Below are positions 26,741 to 39,419 of a stretch of DNA of 64,000 bases, piece by piece. A program made the position numbers and the translations under genes. Every line of letters starts with the position of its first letter. Position 1 is the stretch's first letter. Below the pieces are notes generated by a model. It saw only the letters and a list, made by a program, of their open reading frames with translations. It was not told the DNA's origin and made no database searches. This stretch comes from Apostichopus japonicus (lineage: Eukaryota > Echinodermata > Holothuroidea > Aspidochirotida > Stichopodidae): the NCBI RefSeq assembly GCF_037975245.1, contig NC_092565.1, positions 20,250,999 through 20,314,998 on the forward strand, given 5' to 3'.

Positions 26741-28889
26741 AATAACGGAAAAACTGTTAAACAACTATGCTGCATTTAGAGAAAGGCTGGATCTCGAGTG
26801 AGATACAATAATTGAATTAGGTAAGTGATTGGAAGTAAAACAGCCAATGTTATATATATATATATATATATTTGTACATACGTATCAAATATGCCTTTGA
26901 AAATAATATAGATCAAAAGTTCAAAATGTTACATTTATCGTATATTCGCCCCAATTTGTGGCCCAATTTGTTGTAATTTATTTATCAACATGTGGTAAGC
27001 TGCATGGGTCATATATGACAACATGTTAATACAGGATATTAATGTTATTATAACTGTTCCTGTTGGCAGAATAGCAATACTTGATTTCTGGAATTAGCAT
27101 TTTTACCTGGCTTAGTTCATTCTTTTACGGAACGATTTGTTGTAGCCTACAGCATGGCAAACACATGTTGTCAACAATATCGTGATATAATAAGGACACG
27201 TGATCAATTAATTTGAAGAAAATCACACAAGTTTGCAGAATCAGAGTGGTGATGATCATATAGAAGATACACAATCCTATAAATTAATGAAAACTTCATC
27301 GTTGCAATAAACTTTGGGCATTTGTTTTGACTATTATTATTATGATTATTTTGATTATTATTATTACTTTATTCGATACTTAATGATCGATTTTTTTCTT
27401 AAACATGACACAATTGATCTGTGTATAACACTATGAACATATCAACATCTATAAATAAACAAACAGAAGTTTGATATAAACTAAAGTAATTTTACCCTTT
27501 TAAAAGTCCTTAAAAGCCCTTTTCATGTTTTTTGTTAATTTTTGGGGGTAATTATTGATTTTGTTTTATTCATTTATTATTCAGACTAACACAAAGACTT
27601 AATGTCAACGCTCATGTGTAAAATCCAACATGACATTTATAATAATAGTCTGATATAGATAGTGCTACCTGTATGTAATAAACGTACACACACAAGAGTT
27701 ACATTTGCTATAGCGTACATATATACCCGCCAGTCGTTACTTGTTATTAACGTTTGTTGACAATAACCGGTAATCTTCTGTATTGCTCATTTCCGTTCTA
27801 TGGACGTTTTTTTTTTGTTCTAGTAATTATACATGAAAGCTAGGGAATGACAACTCTTCTTCTTCTTGGTGTTAAAATATTCTTCGATCGTTTTTCGTTT
27901 TTGCATTATATAGGAGAGCACATACACACGGAAGCAGTATAAGCCTATACGAACGGATACTTAATGAAATGTTACAACGTATAGTGATATATATATATAA
28001 ATGCAACACAATGAGTTTGATATAAAATCAAGAACTAAAAAACAAACAGAGAGTTATTGACAGATATCATTATCACCTTTTTGCAAATATTTCCCATTTA
28101 TCGTGTGTTCTAAAAGTAATCTGACAAACAGGTTATATATTTATTTTTTAATTTACTTATATATTTAATTTAATTTTTTTTTTTGGCTTGCTCTACTTTC
28201 GTTTTCAACTTTTCGATTAGGGCACACTATCATTGTGATGCAAATATCACGAATATGATAACGTTTATAGTTACTGATTATATTTGCATAATAGCGAATT
28301 AAGAAGAAGTGTTTATTGGTCCACTGGTTGTATTCTCCATTCGAAATGATATTGTAGTAATTTATGTAAAATAAAGTGTACCGGGTCTATTTTTTTCTCT
28401 TTTCCCTGCGAAACTTATGTGCTAATAAAATGTATAATAAAACATATACTTTACTGCATTTTACTGCAACAGTTAATATTGTGAATAATCTCATAGCTAA
28501 AGAAGAAAAATGTAAAGAAACTTAACCAGCCATGTCTGCACAGAAAATAAAATAATATGGACATTTTATTTAAGTGATTTTGGTCGCTATTTAGCAAGAA
28601 GAGATATTGATCGTCCTTTTAAAATAATTTTCCCTTCCCAATCCAGCATTTTATTACATTTAGCGAGTTTTATCGAACACACATAACCGTCAAGTAGTGT
28701 CAATAGTAACTTACTCTATATACCTATGAGCAACCGAAAAACGAAAGAGAGGCACTTTTTTTTTACTTCTCTGAAAATCGATAGAAATTGCCGGTGGCAA
28801 AATATGAAACAAGTTTTGATTAAAACTTTTTTTATAAAGCACGTGTACGAAAAATAGAAGAAAAAAAGTATTGATGTTTATTTTTTTAC

Positions 28890-29092
28890 CTTGCTCCCTG
28901 GTCTACCATTGTGGGTTGCATCCACGGTTCCCTTATGATAGGGGTTTCCGCAACGACGGGGCCGTTGGTAGAGATTGTGGTTCCGTTTACGGGTACAGGG
29001 TGTGGGGGTAACTCACTGGCCGAGGAGGTCGTAATCGGCTCCTCCTTCAGGTTGGATGTACCTCGAACCAGCGAATCCTGAATTCCAAACAT
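28890..29092 (-). CDS. EBF/COE: COE/EBF transcription factor, coding exon 1 (start codon)
   Basis: First coding exon of a Collier/Olf/EBF DNA-binding transcription factor; the family controls neuronal, muscle and immune-cell differentiation in the nucleus. The exon encodes 67 residues plus two bases of codon 68. Seen directly: the start MFGIQDSLVRGTSNLKEEP, a Pro/Ser/Thr-rich linker (about residues 20-50), then PWMQPTMVDQGA. Known family: vertebrate EBF starts MFGIQES and has KEEP and a WMQ motif before the DNA-binding domain, so both ends align. The middle is longer, placing the GLARAHFEK motif about 23 residues later than in human EBF1 as I recall it. The exon ends AG|GTAAAA in phase 2 and joins exon 2 to give a serine codon. 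The ATG is chosen because it matches the family start and an acceptor-like site lies 8 bases upstream. The exon is GC-richer than its surroundings. Confidence 0.93.
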
Positions 29093-29155
29093 GGAGGGGT
29101 CTGTTGATGGGAGAAAAAAAGAGTTTGCGAGAGAGAGAGAGCGGGGAAAGGGGGC
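29093..29155 (-). promoter_or_regulatory. Acceptor-like site just upstream of the COE start codon
   Basis: Reading the minus strand towards the ATG there is a CT repeat, then a T-rich pyrimidine tract, then CCATCAACAG at 29101, then eight bases ACCCCTCC and the ATG. This has the layout of a 3' splice site and implies that the leader is spliced and contributes only 8 bases in the coding exon. The alternative is that the pyrimidine tract is simply 5' leader or core-promoter sequence and transcription starts nearby. Confidence 0.5.
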
Positions 29156-30078
29156 AATTTGCGATATTTCGACTTCTTTAGAATCTTAAAATACCAGGAG
29201 GTAAAAATTAGTTTGTTTATCAACCTGGTCAGGTTGAGTTATTTTGGTATTTGGATCTCTCGAAAAACTGAATTCGAAATAAACAAACCCTCAAAATCAA
29301 AAACACAAAACTGAATCTCTCAATAAACCGACAAAGTATTTTGATAGAAAGTTATTGGATACTAGTATTTTGTTACCGACAGGCTGTCATTAAAATCGAT
29401 TTACATGAAGTACATCAGTATACTATACAATAAAGTCGACATCGCCAACACTGTAATTTTACAATTCCTCGATTTCAGTCTCGTTCAAGGCAAATTCTTT
29501 TCGAAGAAATTACTATTATTTGCACGTACGTCGAAACGTTGTCGTCGGTGAATCTAGTACAACGATTCTTTTTCTCTTGTTAAACAAACAAAAATGACAA
29601 AAACTTACCAACAAGATCTTTTCATGTAAACATTAAAATCTCCTTTATCCCAATCCTGTCAATATTCGGGTTTTTTTATATATATATATTTTTTTTATTT
29701 ACCTGCTCGTTTTACGAAGCTTGTAAATTTCGGTTATGATAAGTTAATTCTCTCCATCTAATAAACAAACATCTAAATAAACAAAAACAATACATTTCGA
29801 TCATAGTGTTCCGAATCCCAAATACAAACTGTATCATAATTCCATCCTCAATCCCATTGGCATTTTTTTTTAAATCCGTTGGTTTATGTTCTCTAATCCA
29901 CCACTTGCAAATATATGCTACTATATATATATATATATACGGTATACTCATTTTTGTGAACGTTTCGAAGAACTGATCACTGCTTTGAAACCTACACAAA
30001 CCCAATCACAGCACCATCGCAAAAAAAAAAACAACAGATAAAATAAAAATAAAAATAAAAAACCCGTTATGAACTTAC
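29156..30078 (-). other. Possible intron in the COE 5' leader
   Basis: AT-rich sequence between the acceptor-like site at 29101 and the strong donor GTAAGT at 30078. A second possible donor (GCAG|GTAAAT, exon side ending at 29703) lies inside it, so alternative leader exons are possible. No coding sequence is seen. It includes a short TA array (29924-29940). Confidence 0.4.
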
Positions 30079-30480
30079 TGTACACTTGATGATACAGGTG
30101 CAATAGCGACCGTCTTTAGAGGATTGCAAGCATGCCGACTCGAAACGACCGTGAACTCTATCAAACCCCACGGGAAGTCACGGTTAGGATTAGGTGTTCA
30201 GCTCCCGTCGGGTTTAATGCCTCCCGTCGGGTGCAAGAATAGATACTCTCCGAGAGTTGGTGTCGATGATGGAAAGAGATGTATATAATTATGTTCAAGT
30301 CCTCACAGAAAGGGAATAGAAAATGAGAGACCGAGTCGGGTAGTTAACGAGGACCCCTCGGGAGGGGTTTCCCTTGTGTCAGGGGTGACGCAACGGACAG
30401 GTAACAGCAGCAACAACAAAAATGCAACAGTTGTGCCGGCTATGGAGAGGCGGTAATACCAAACGGCATAGGTTATCTTT
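30079..30480 (-). promoter_or_regulatory. Candidate COE first (non-coding) exon and promoter-proximal region
   Basis: A roughly 400-base stretch clearly richer in CpG than its surroundings, ending on the minus strand with a strong donor, GTACA|GTAAGT (30079/30078). Two palindromes CCCCACGGGA (30166-30175) and CCCCTCGGGA (30354-30363) each match the COE binding consensus TCCCNNGGGA at 9 of 10 positions. A 12-base motif built on CTCCCGTCGGGT occurs twice about 20 bases apart (around 30200-30235). Very short upstream open frames are present, for example starting at 30133 (6 codons including the stop). The reading as leader and promoter is inference; no transcription start is visible. Confidence 0.4.
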
Positions 30481-31239
30481 CCTCTATTTTTGTTGTTGTT
30501 GTTGGTATCTTTCCAATTTCTTGATATTAGAAGAAAATTGTAAATATTGTCGATCCAGAGGAAGAAAGGTGTATAACTCGTAACAAGCGATCAGCTGTTA
30601 AAAACTCCAGTATATATTACAGCAAAATGAACGAATAAGCTAACACGAGTCCAATTTCCAACTTACAATCAAACTTTTTTTTATCTTGCCAAGTCCAGAT
30701 TTATTCACGTTGCAAGCTTGTCCAACACATTCAATCCAATTAAAAGAGCATTTTCCGTAGTTTTTTATTTTGTTCAGATTGAATAATTAAGTACCACTGC
30801 TTGATAATACGTGATGATGTGTTGATAAAGAAATAATATCATCTATTTTTCGATGTGAAAACTGATGAATTTCTCATCTATCAGTTGGAATTGGAAATCC
30901 TCCAAAAATTGAATGATTTTTCTGATCATGAAAAAATCCTTCTTTGGCAGGAAACTTGTCTTCTTCTATCTTCTCTCTTCTAATTATTCTTCTTATTCTT
31001 CCTAATTTCGTTAATATCAAATGAAAAGCTATACTTTGCAATGTCTTCAAACTTCAAGGCAAAAAAACAGTTCCTCTGTAAACAAGAAAACAATCACTCT
31101 TCTTCTTCTTCTTCGTTTTTTTTTTACTTTGGAGAGAAAACTCCCAAAAGTTTTGCTTTTTTATTCCTTCTCTCACCGCACGTGTGTTTTGTCTGACAAG
31201 CTCTTATTCGATGCAGAGAAGTATACGTCAGGCTAAAGT
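30481..31239. other. AT-rich flank upstream of the candidate COE leader
   Basis: No gene is seen. A possible minus-strand donor (GATT|GTAAGTTG, near 30666) could belong to a further-upstream leader exon. CTT and TTC repeats occur at about 30958-31115. Confidence 0.4.
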
Positions 31240-31560
31240 GTCTTTGAAGACGGGTTGATAAACTTCTAGACCTACGTTCACGAGAGGGTTGACTTTTGTT
31301 CAAATGCAGCCAGTGTAAGCCGCCACTTACGGTCCAAAGTACCGGATTCCCCCAGAGACCGCCTACAGTTTTCCACTACAGTCTTGCTAAGATCTCGCTT
31401 TCTTTAATTTGTACCTTCGGTTCGGGGCTCAGCGACTATCAACACGCCAATATTTTGGCTTTCGCGCTTGACCGGCCCAGAAGGGGAAAACGTCATTGAT
31501 CCGTTCGTAGTGAAAAAGAGACTCCGCCTTTTTTATCCATATAAGGTCACTCTACTTCCA
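31240..31560 (-). promoter_or_regulatory. Promoter-like CpG-rich segment with CArG box
   Basis: A second CpG-enriched patch upstream of COE. It contains a perfect CArG box, CCATATAAGG (31537-31546), the serum response factor consensus CC(A/T)6GG. On the minus strand this is followed by a TATA-like GATAAAAAAGG and a CpG-containing stretch. The order would suit a minus-strand (COE-directed) start near 31.5 kb, but a regulatory element without a start is equally compatible. The 67-codon open frame on the plus strand (31296-31499) has no family signature and is not called. Confidence 0.3.
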
Positions 31561-32639
31561 AAATAGGTAATATAGAATGCCAGGAAGTTTAGAAACAGCC
31601 AATCAGAATCCCGCTAGCGAACAATATTATTTGGTCTGTACACATAAAAGATATATTGACAAGAAAAGCTACAGTGAGGAGATGAGAACTTTTTACGCTA
31701 AGATCGAGAAGAAAGGTGCTCTCTTTTTTTTTCTTTTTTATAAGATCATGGTATTACTCAACCAGTGACATACCTCATGGACGCAGTTTTCTTCAAGAAG
31801 TAGGAAAAAACCCAACATATTGTTTGGAGAAAAACAAAATGTTTAGAAATGGTTAATAACTTGTTTGGAATCCTTTATGCTGGTGACGTCACCCTTAACA
31901 TTCGGTGATGAATATTACACCGCAATTCAGAGATAAACAGAGATTGAAGATATAAATAAATAATGGGTTTTGTCACACTTCGGAACGGCACGCGTGGACA
32001 CACAGTGGGTGCCCGCTACTCGTGCCTCGTAACGGGAGGGTATACACACACATTCGTCAAGAAACACAATAGATATATATATATATATATAAATAAGTAT
32101 GTATGTGTGTATGTATGTCTGGGGTTATTAGCAGCGCTTACGTGCAAAAGGGCGAGATAATGCCAGGCGGCGTATGACGTATACACTCCAAAACCACGCT
32201 CAGTATATAAGTATACAATGAAGAACGGTGGGAGTCTGCAAAAGTGATTATGATGTTTTTAATGTTTCATAATGGGGTGTCATCTTCCTTTTGTGCCGGG
32301 ATACTGACGGTTGATATAAATCAGCCGAGACGGGGAAGGGGAAGGAATCCCGTTCAACCGGAAGGAGAAAGACAACTGTTATAACGTGTACATCGGTGAA
32401 CGTTGCTTGTGTTCACTATATGGACTTGTGTGAGTTGTGAAGTTATAACACCATGCAGGTGTTACTGTATCAGCTGACTATGTCACGTAGTGTATAGTTA
32501 TACGCTGAGTAGTGGTGCATCAACAAATTGAAATTTCAACAAAGTTCAAATATTAAATTAATGACTAACAATATAAAATATTTATTACACACTGATTACA
32601 CTTGACCAAAAAAATGCTTGAGGTTTGGGATTAGATCAA

Positions 32640-32685
32640 ATGGGGAAGGGGAGGGGGAGGTGGAGGGGGAGGGGGAGGGGAAGAC
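32640..32685. repeat. Purine-rich G-tract
   Basis: Alternating G runs of 3 to 5 with single A or T (GGGGAGGGGGAGGTGGAGG type), all purine-rich on the plus strand; a G-quadruplex or triplex candidate. Confidence 0.8.
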
Positions 32686-34493
32686 AATGGCGGATGGGAC
32701 AGGTAAAACATACCTCAATTGCAAAAATTCCATACTAAGAAAATGCTGATGACTGTTGAGTTTTATTATCGACATGTAGGTGAGAGGCTTCTAGGAAACA
32801 TAAAACCAATGCAAGGAAATAAAAGAAAGCTACATGCAAATATGGAAGAGATATGAAGAGAACAGAATTCTCAATTTTCAACCGCACTTACTTAACGTGT
32901 GCACAGAGATTTGAAAATCCTTCTACTTTTGCGTAAATCAGTCTTAGGCACAAAAGAATAGTCAGATTTGTCCAAAAAATATCTGATATTTAATAACACA
33001 CGCAAAAACATGGAAACTTCAACTATGCATATGTAGGTAAAACATCCCAGCTTATAAATTTGTTATGGATCCCCTCCCCAGACAGGGTAGTGTGACCCCA
33101 TCCCCCCCCCCCCCCCAATGGAACACTGGCTACGGGCCTGGTCGCCAATTTGATAAAGTTGAGGGCAGCATCGTGTGGTAACATCAGCATGCAGCTTGCA
33201 TAATACGTTAGTAATCCACTCGCTTCCATGGAAATACATGAATGAATACTACAGCCAAAGGTATTAATGAGCAAGCCGAAATATTTTGATTTTCTCCTAA
33301 TTTTACTATGTATATTCCTTGTCTCCTGGGTTCTTCGTTGAATCACCAACAAAATAATTAACTATAGGCGTCTTAAATGTGATAAAAAGCACTTTCTTTT
33401 TTTTCCGATTTTTTTTTCCGATTTATAATATGACACAATATATGACAGTTTACGCCCTCTGTTAAACTTGTGACTGCACCTTATCCTTCGATTAAATATA
33501 AAACCTAATTTTTATTTGTATACGTGAAATATTGATGACGTCATGTTTTTTTGCACCTTGTTCCTATATAGATTGCATGTATAATCCGCGCGCATGGACT
33601 ATACTATACAAAATGGCCGCAGTAAAATTTCTCAAATCCATATTCACTCGCCGTCCTGATTTTCTTGCATTCTTTCTTCTTCGACGATGTTTGATTCTGT
33701 TCTCTATTTCTTTCTCTCTCTCCACCTCTCCGCCTCCTTCTCTCCACCTTTCCCTCACTTTTTCTCGAAAATGAAATACGGTTGAAATTCAAGAGGATAC
33801 TAATGTCAGTGAATTCGTTAGTTTTTTTGGGCGATTCTTAGTCTATCAGTAAAAAGACGACTTTTATGTAAATCAGGGAAACGTCATCTTCAGATGGACT
33901 ATTAAGGCCATCGTCGATCCGCGTTTTGGGCAGCAGCTATATTGCAAGATAAAAGGAAAAAACGGTGCTGAGTCGAAGTGAAGAAACAAAAGGAGATAAA
34001 ACAGTATCAAATTATCAAACTTAGACGGCAAAGTCTTTCGCAAAATGGTAATATGCCTGATTGACTTTGTATGAAATGGAACGGACAGTTTATAGTTTGA
34101 AAGTTGAAATCTTTTGCAACGCCGGATTTTGGAAACTGTAGGGTATATGTTTTTGGCCAAGAAGATCAAGCAAGTAATATAAGAATATGGAATAAAATAA
34201 AGTTCCCCGAAATTATATGAAATCTATGCAGAAGAGGTGAACATATGAAAAGGTACACCTATACAAATTTTATGAACAATTTTTTTTTTTTTTTAAAAGA
34301 GGATAATTTATGGACTTGCTGCAAGTCTTCAGAGACTCATTTATCGGAGAAAACTTGAAGAAAAAAAAACATTACGAAATAATATATTTTTGCACAAATG
34401 GATTATAATATGATTGTAACTTATAAAACTATCAGATACTAGAATAGCAATTTTCTGTTTTTACGTTTGTGTCTTTGTATGTTAGTCTGTATG

Positions 34494-34512
34494 TCGATCG
34501 ATCGATCGATCG
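34494..34512. repeat. CGAT tetranucleotide array
   Basis: TCGATCGATCGATCGATCG, a 19-base array, self-complementary and unusually CpG-rich for its surroundings. Confidence 0.9.
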
Positions 34513-35937
34513 TGTTATTGTTTTATTTTTTTATTTTTTTTTTGTCAAATATCAATTCTTATCTTTCCTGTTTTAAAGTTTACCGAAGTGATTCAGCCTG
34601 AGAATGACTTAACAGTTTAAATTATTTATTTTCGATTTTGATTATAATTTGTAACCCCAAAAAACGGTTCCCCTTGATCATGACTTCTCCTGTCACGCTA
34701 TTTTCTACAAGGGCAAGTGAGAATAAACAAGATCTCGCTCTGTACCTGGATTACGTAATGTACCTGGTATACCCCCTTATACATGGTGAACAAAGTCTAA
34801 AGACCATAATGACCCACTGATTATTGTAGGCAGATCGTCTTTGCCGGGGTCGGATTTGGCCAGTGGGACCCGTCATTCAGAACCCTGGACGAATTATTTT
34901 AACCCTACACAAACCATGTTTGTATATGAATATGTACATGAATATGAATATTTAAATGCTCTTATATGAATATTTAGCTATATGCAGCACGCAGGTTATC
35001 GGTTATACAGTACATATACAGAGCCAATATAAGTTTGCTAAAGATACAAGAATATCTCACTCGATCGCGACTCGATTTCATCCCCATGAATCTCTAAGTT
35101 AGAATGAGGAGGGTGGGGGTGGGGAAGGAGTATCAAGTTATTTATAAATATTGGATAACTCGCATGATCAGAATGACAGACAGTTATAACGAAACTTTAA
35201 ATAAAGCTGTAGAGTGATAACGTGTACACAGGTGTGGGGGAGGGAGGGGCTGAGGGGGGGGGGGGCAGGGCGAGCCTATCTAGTCTACATCTATTGGTTT
35301 AGAGCCGGTGCGCCCCTAGGCCCGCAGCTCCAAATGCACAAGACACAAATTATGGCCGTTTATAACTGATATCTATTATTTTAAATGTCTCAGACGTTGA
35401 CGGCAGACATATACCTATATCACTCATTGAAATCTTTTATAGTCAATATGACATCCTCATTATTCTTGAATTTCTTTTCAATTTTTTGAATGTCGTTTTC
35501 AAAAAGTCGTTTCCAAAAAAATAAATATCTATTTTCAACACTTTCATCAATCAACAATGTATTAATCCACACATTTCAGGTTTGGTATCAATGTCAAACT
35601 TTTATACATATTCACAAACTTTTAAAGCGGCATACTTTTTTTTTATACTTTTAAAATCTTTAAATTGTTATAACTATAATATTAATGCGAATCAGCAACT
35701 TTTATAGCTTCAGTGCTCGACTCCTCTTCATTTTTTACCTTTGTCAATTAATCACGAACACTTTCTTTCTAATTTGAAATATTGTTCGGTTTTACGTGAC
35801 TCGTTACCAATGTAAACAAAAGTATCTGGGAACAAAAAGAAAAAGAGATACAAATCACTCATTAGAGATTGTATTTATAGTGAAACAGCTAAAGCGGTGT
35901 CTTATTTGTAGTGCTTGTGATTTATTTTAACTGTATG

Positions 35938-35978
35938 TGTATATGTATGTATGTATGTATGTATGTGTGTATGTATGT
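35938..35978. repeat. GTAT microsatellite
   Basis: About ten GTAT copies with one GTGT interruption. Confidence 0.85.
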
Positions 35979-38900
35979 TTTTATTTATGCAATCATTGGT
36001 ACTGCTATACGTTAAAAGAAAGTTATTTTACTCCCTTTTTCTTGTGTTTGTTTTGATTTATTTTAGTTAATCGTAAAAAAAACTTCCATTCCTAAATAAA
36101 TATGCAAATTAGAATAGATCTATATGTAAAGGTAAAATTCACATACAATGTCAACATAATATTATTTTATGTACAGAGCCTATATATACGGTACCGTAAT
36201 TGCCTAAAATGTGTTCTGTTCTGGAAAATATTCTTCTTTTACAGACTGTTAAAGACAATTTTTAAATCGTCAACCATTAATAAATATTTGGTAACTACAA
36301 CCAATTTAACAGACTAAACCAAATGATTGCAAATACGATCAACATTTTTTTCTTTCCATGTATATATATATAGAGAAAATCCGTTACGTTGCTAACTGCA
36401 TACAGAATTTCGTTAATACAATTCAAACGGAAGTATAAAGAGAATGGGAAAAAAAAACTGCTTTAAGTTTTAAAGTCTAAGTATAATCTTTAACATCTAA
36501 CCAAATAAGAAGATGTAACAGTCCTTATAGCCTCATTTTTAAACCATTTTTGCTCCGATAACATCTACCAAGTTTGCTCGAGGGACTTTTTCCTTAATAC
36601 CAGTGATAACCATCTTAATCTACGTTAGCCTTAAAGCTTCTGTATTTTTAAACATTTTCAAAATCTTGACTTTTTGTGTTGAAGAAAAAATATTTACCTC
36701 CGCTCAAATCAAGCAAACATTTTGTTTCCCCCTTTTTTTGATGTTGCTCTTGATTTTTACTCCATTTTTGCCAAAAATAAAAACAAACAAATACAAAACA
36801 TAAGAGGAAGAAGAAGAAGAATAAAAAAAACCTGATCATTTTTGTCCGGTGTTTGTCTCTATATAATGATCGTTGGTTTGGAATTTTGAAGGTTTGTTTT
36901 TCACGTTGAAAATGTTTTGATGAAAAAACACAGAATGACAAAGAACAATGAAACAAAACTTGATGTTTTTGATAAGTGACGTCATCTGCTTTGTTTTCCT
37001 TTGTCTTCCTTTGTCTTCCTTTTGAGATTTGTCTCCTATTCTTTGTTCTCTCCTCATCTCTTTCTTTGTTTATTATTTCTGCCTTTGTTTCTTTTATTTT
37101 CTTTCCATTTCTTTTCTGTTTTATATCCTCTTCTCCGTGATTCGCTCCGAGCTTTCCTCGAGATGTGTTAAACGAGAGAGAAAAAATATATATATATATC
37201 GTTTCTGATAACTTGTTTGGAGGTTGTTTCTTACTTTAGGCGATAGAGAAGAAAAGTAGAAAGCGGAGGCGAAATATATGATGGTAAAGACAATCAAAGA
37301 GCTTCGTCAAATATTGGAGATATTCGTTGAAGATAACACAACTCTTCTTCGTGCAGGAGAGCCAAATTATTCTTAGATTTCATTTTGTTTGATTGAGTAA
37401 AAGAGAACGAGCGATTCTTTAGTGATAACATTGCATTGATCCCATCTTTGTTTTAAAGCGACTTTTGGTTTCAAACTTAAAGATAAAATTGATCAAAACT
37501 TAACTAACAGAACATGGATAAAAGTCAATGTTTTTCACCAAAATGAAAGTCCATCCCTAATGATTCTGTTTGATTCAAACTTTGTCACGAGGTTATGCAA
37601 ATCAGTGTTATCATATGCAAATATATAAATATATAAATGTAGAAAGATGCAACATTGGGAAATTCTCAAAAGATATTTTTAATATGAAAATGAAACTTGG
37701 CTAGTCAAGCATTATGCAATATCTACACTGCTATCAACATTTAGAACCAAATTATAACAGAAATTTAATAAAATCCACTTTGAAGCTGCTACTAAGCAAA
37801 GATTATCAATGTTGCACACAGATATGCTAGGAAGTATAATAATGGTCACGCACGCTAGAAACAGTTTCATTGTGTCTTCCACAAGACATCTTACATAACA
37901 TTGGGAACAACTTGGAGCGTCAGAAAATTTCGGAATTCTAAGCAGTTTTGATTGAGTTTAGCAAACCTTTGCGATACTTAAATGTGGGATTATGTTAATG
38001 ATCGTTTCATACAGGTATGAATCTTGCGATATTATAAAATCGATCAGTTCAATCAATTCGATCAATCATTGTCGACAAGTCTCCATAAAGAAAATGTAAC
38101 TTTTTTAATTTATAAGACTTTCATTCAAATAATAAAAATTGACCAAAATTTATGTTTTATCAGCAGCCTTTATAAAAAACAAAAGATGTCTACACCTCCT
38201 TCCACCCCCCCTTCTGTTTACCCTCAATCCCTCTCCCCCTGAACCTCCACCAACCCAACACCATATTAACTGTTCTATATACCACGCTTAGTGATGTTAT
38301 GTCTAGACATTGTTAAAAGTTAACAATCATCTCGAAGAGTTTAAATTGGCATTGGAAAAAAAGAAAAAAAAAACAACTCGAGTGACTCCTTCTGTATTTT
38401 ATCCTGCTTTGCAACATTACGCACATTAGCACGCACATAAATCCATGCTTTCAATTACGCCACAATAAAATACTTATTTATCATATGAATATCATAAATA
38501 TTCATTGATCATACATGCATATTAACTAGCATACAACTTTCGCAACATCATCTACAAGATACTTTCCTTCTTTTTTCCTTTCAAACATTTCCGTAAATTG
38601 GTAACAAAGGAGATATACTTTTAAATCATCGAAATACTTATCTTACCAACAAACCAATAAATAAATAAATAAAAATAGGTCATAATGAATCCTAGATCGG
38701 TTGCCATGGTACCTGTTTCTATGAAAGGTAACTTGCAATTAGCTTAATTTGCGATTTTTATGATTCGACACGAAATCGCAGACTGAAGCGTGGCATTTTC
38801 GCCGGCCATCATAAATTTGTTGTAGAATAAAGTACTATAACTCATTTGCTAAGGATAAGAACTCTTATACCAATTAGTTCCTCGCATTATCACATTATCC

Positions 38901-39419
38901 TACTCCTAGTTAGCTTGCCCTAACAGCCCCCCCCCCCTGCCCTAACAGCCCCCCCCAGAAAAAAAGGAACAAAAAATAAGTAAATGAATAAAATATAAAA
39001 AAAAACTATGTGGATAAATGACAATTTATCAATCACTCTGTCGAATGACGTCATAAACTTTGTCATTTGACGATGTCTCATTTTTGACCTTTGACATTAA
39101 TACTCTCTTCGGAAGATAACATTTACATCAATAAAAGATGTTGGAAAATACCACTTTGGCATCAAAACAAGTGGAATGATGACTCATACTCCTGATCAAC
39201 TTAAACACGGTTCTTTCGGTGAACAATAAAAAGTTTAGTGGGTTAGGCGGCGCTATTCAAATACATTTCTCTTGAGCAGTATAAATACGAAGTATTATTC
39301 GTCGTTTCCAGAGGGTCTTACCTGCACGTTGTTGGTTTGCAAAGATCTTGTATTTGATCTAACAAGAAAATACTAGTAAATGAAACAACGGACTGGGATG
39401 TTACTAGGAAAATGTTGTG

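Larger units (their letters stand above)
9410..28889 (-). other. COE intron 1 (about 19.5 kb)
   Basis: Bounded by AG|GTAAAA after exon 1 and TTACAG before exon 2. Open frames are short and lack family signatures. Local features: a CpG-rich patch with the 12-bp palindrome CTTTCGCGAAAG (12325-12336), an E-box/CCAAT cluster (13441-13705), a CA array (15984-16011), G or C runs (17903-17917, 18933-18945, 20317-20331) and TA arrays (17016-17042, 21651-21870, 26660-26738). The stretch 22.5-28.8 kb is especially AT-rich, with few CpGs and nothing gene-like. Long first introns are usual in COE genes and often carry enhancers; that is family knowledge, not shown here. Confidence 0.85.

Noticed and set aside
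33023-33352. 109-codon minus-strand frame near 33 kb
   Set aside because: Crosses a C15 run and has no recognisable motif; composition-driven.
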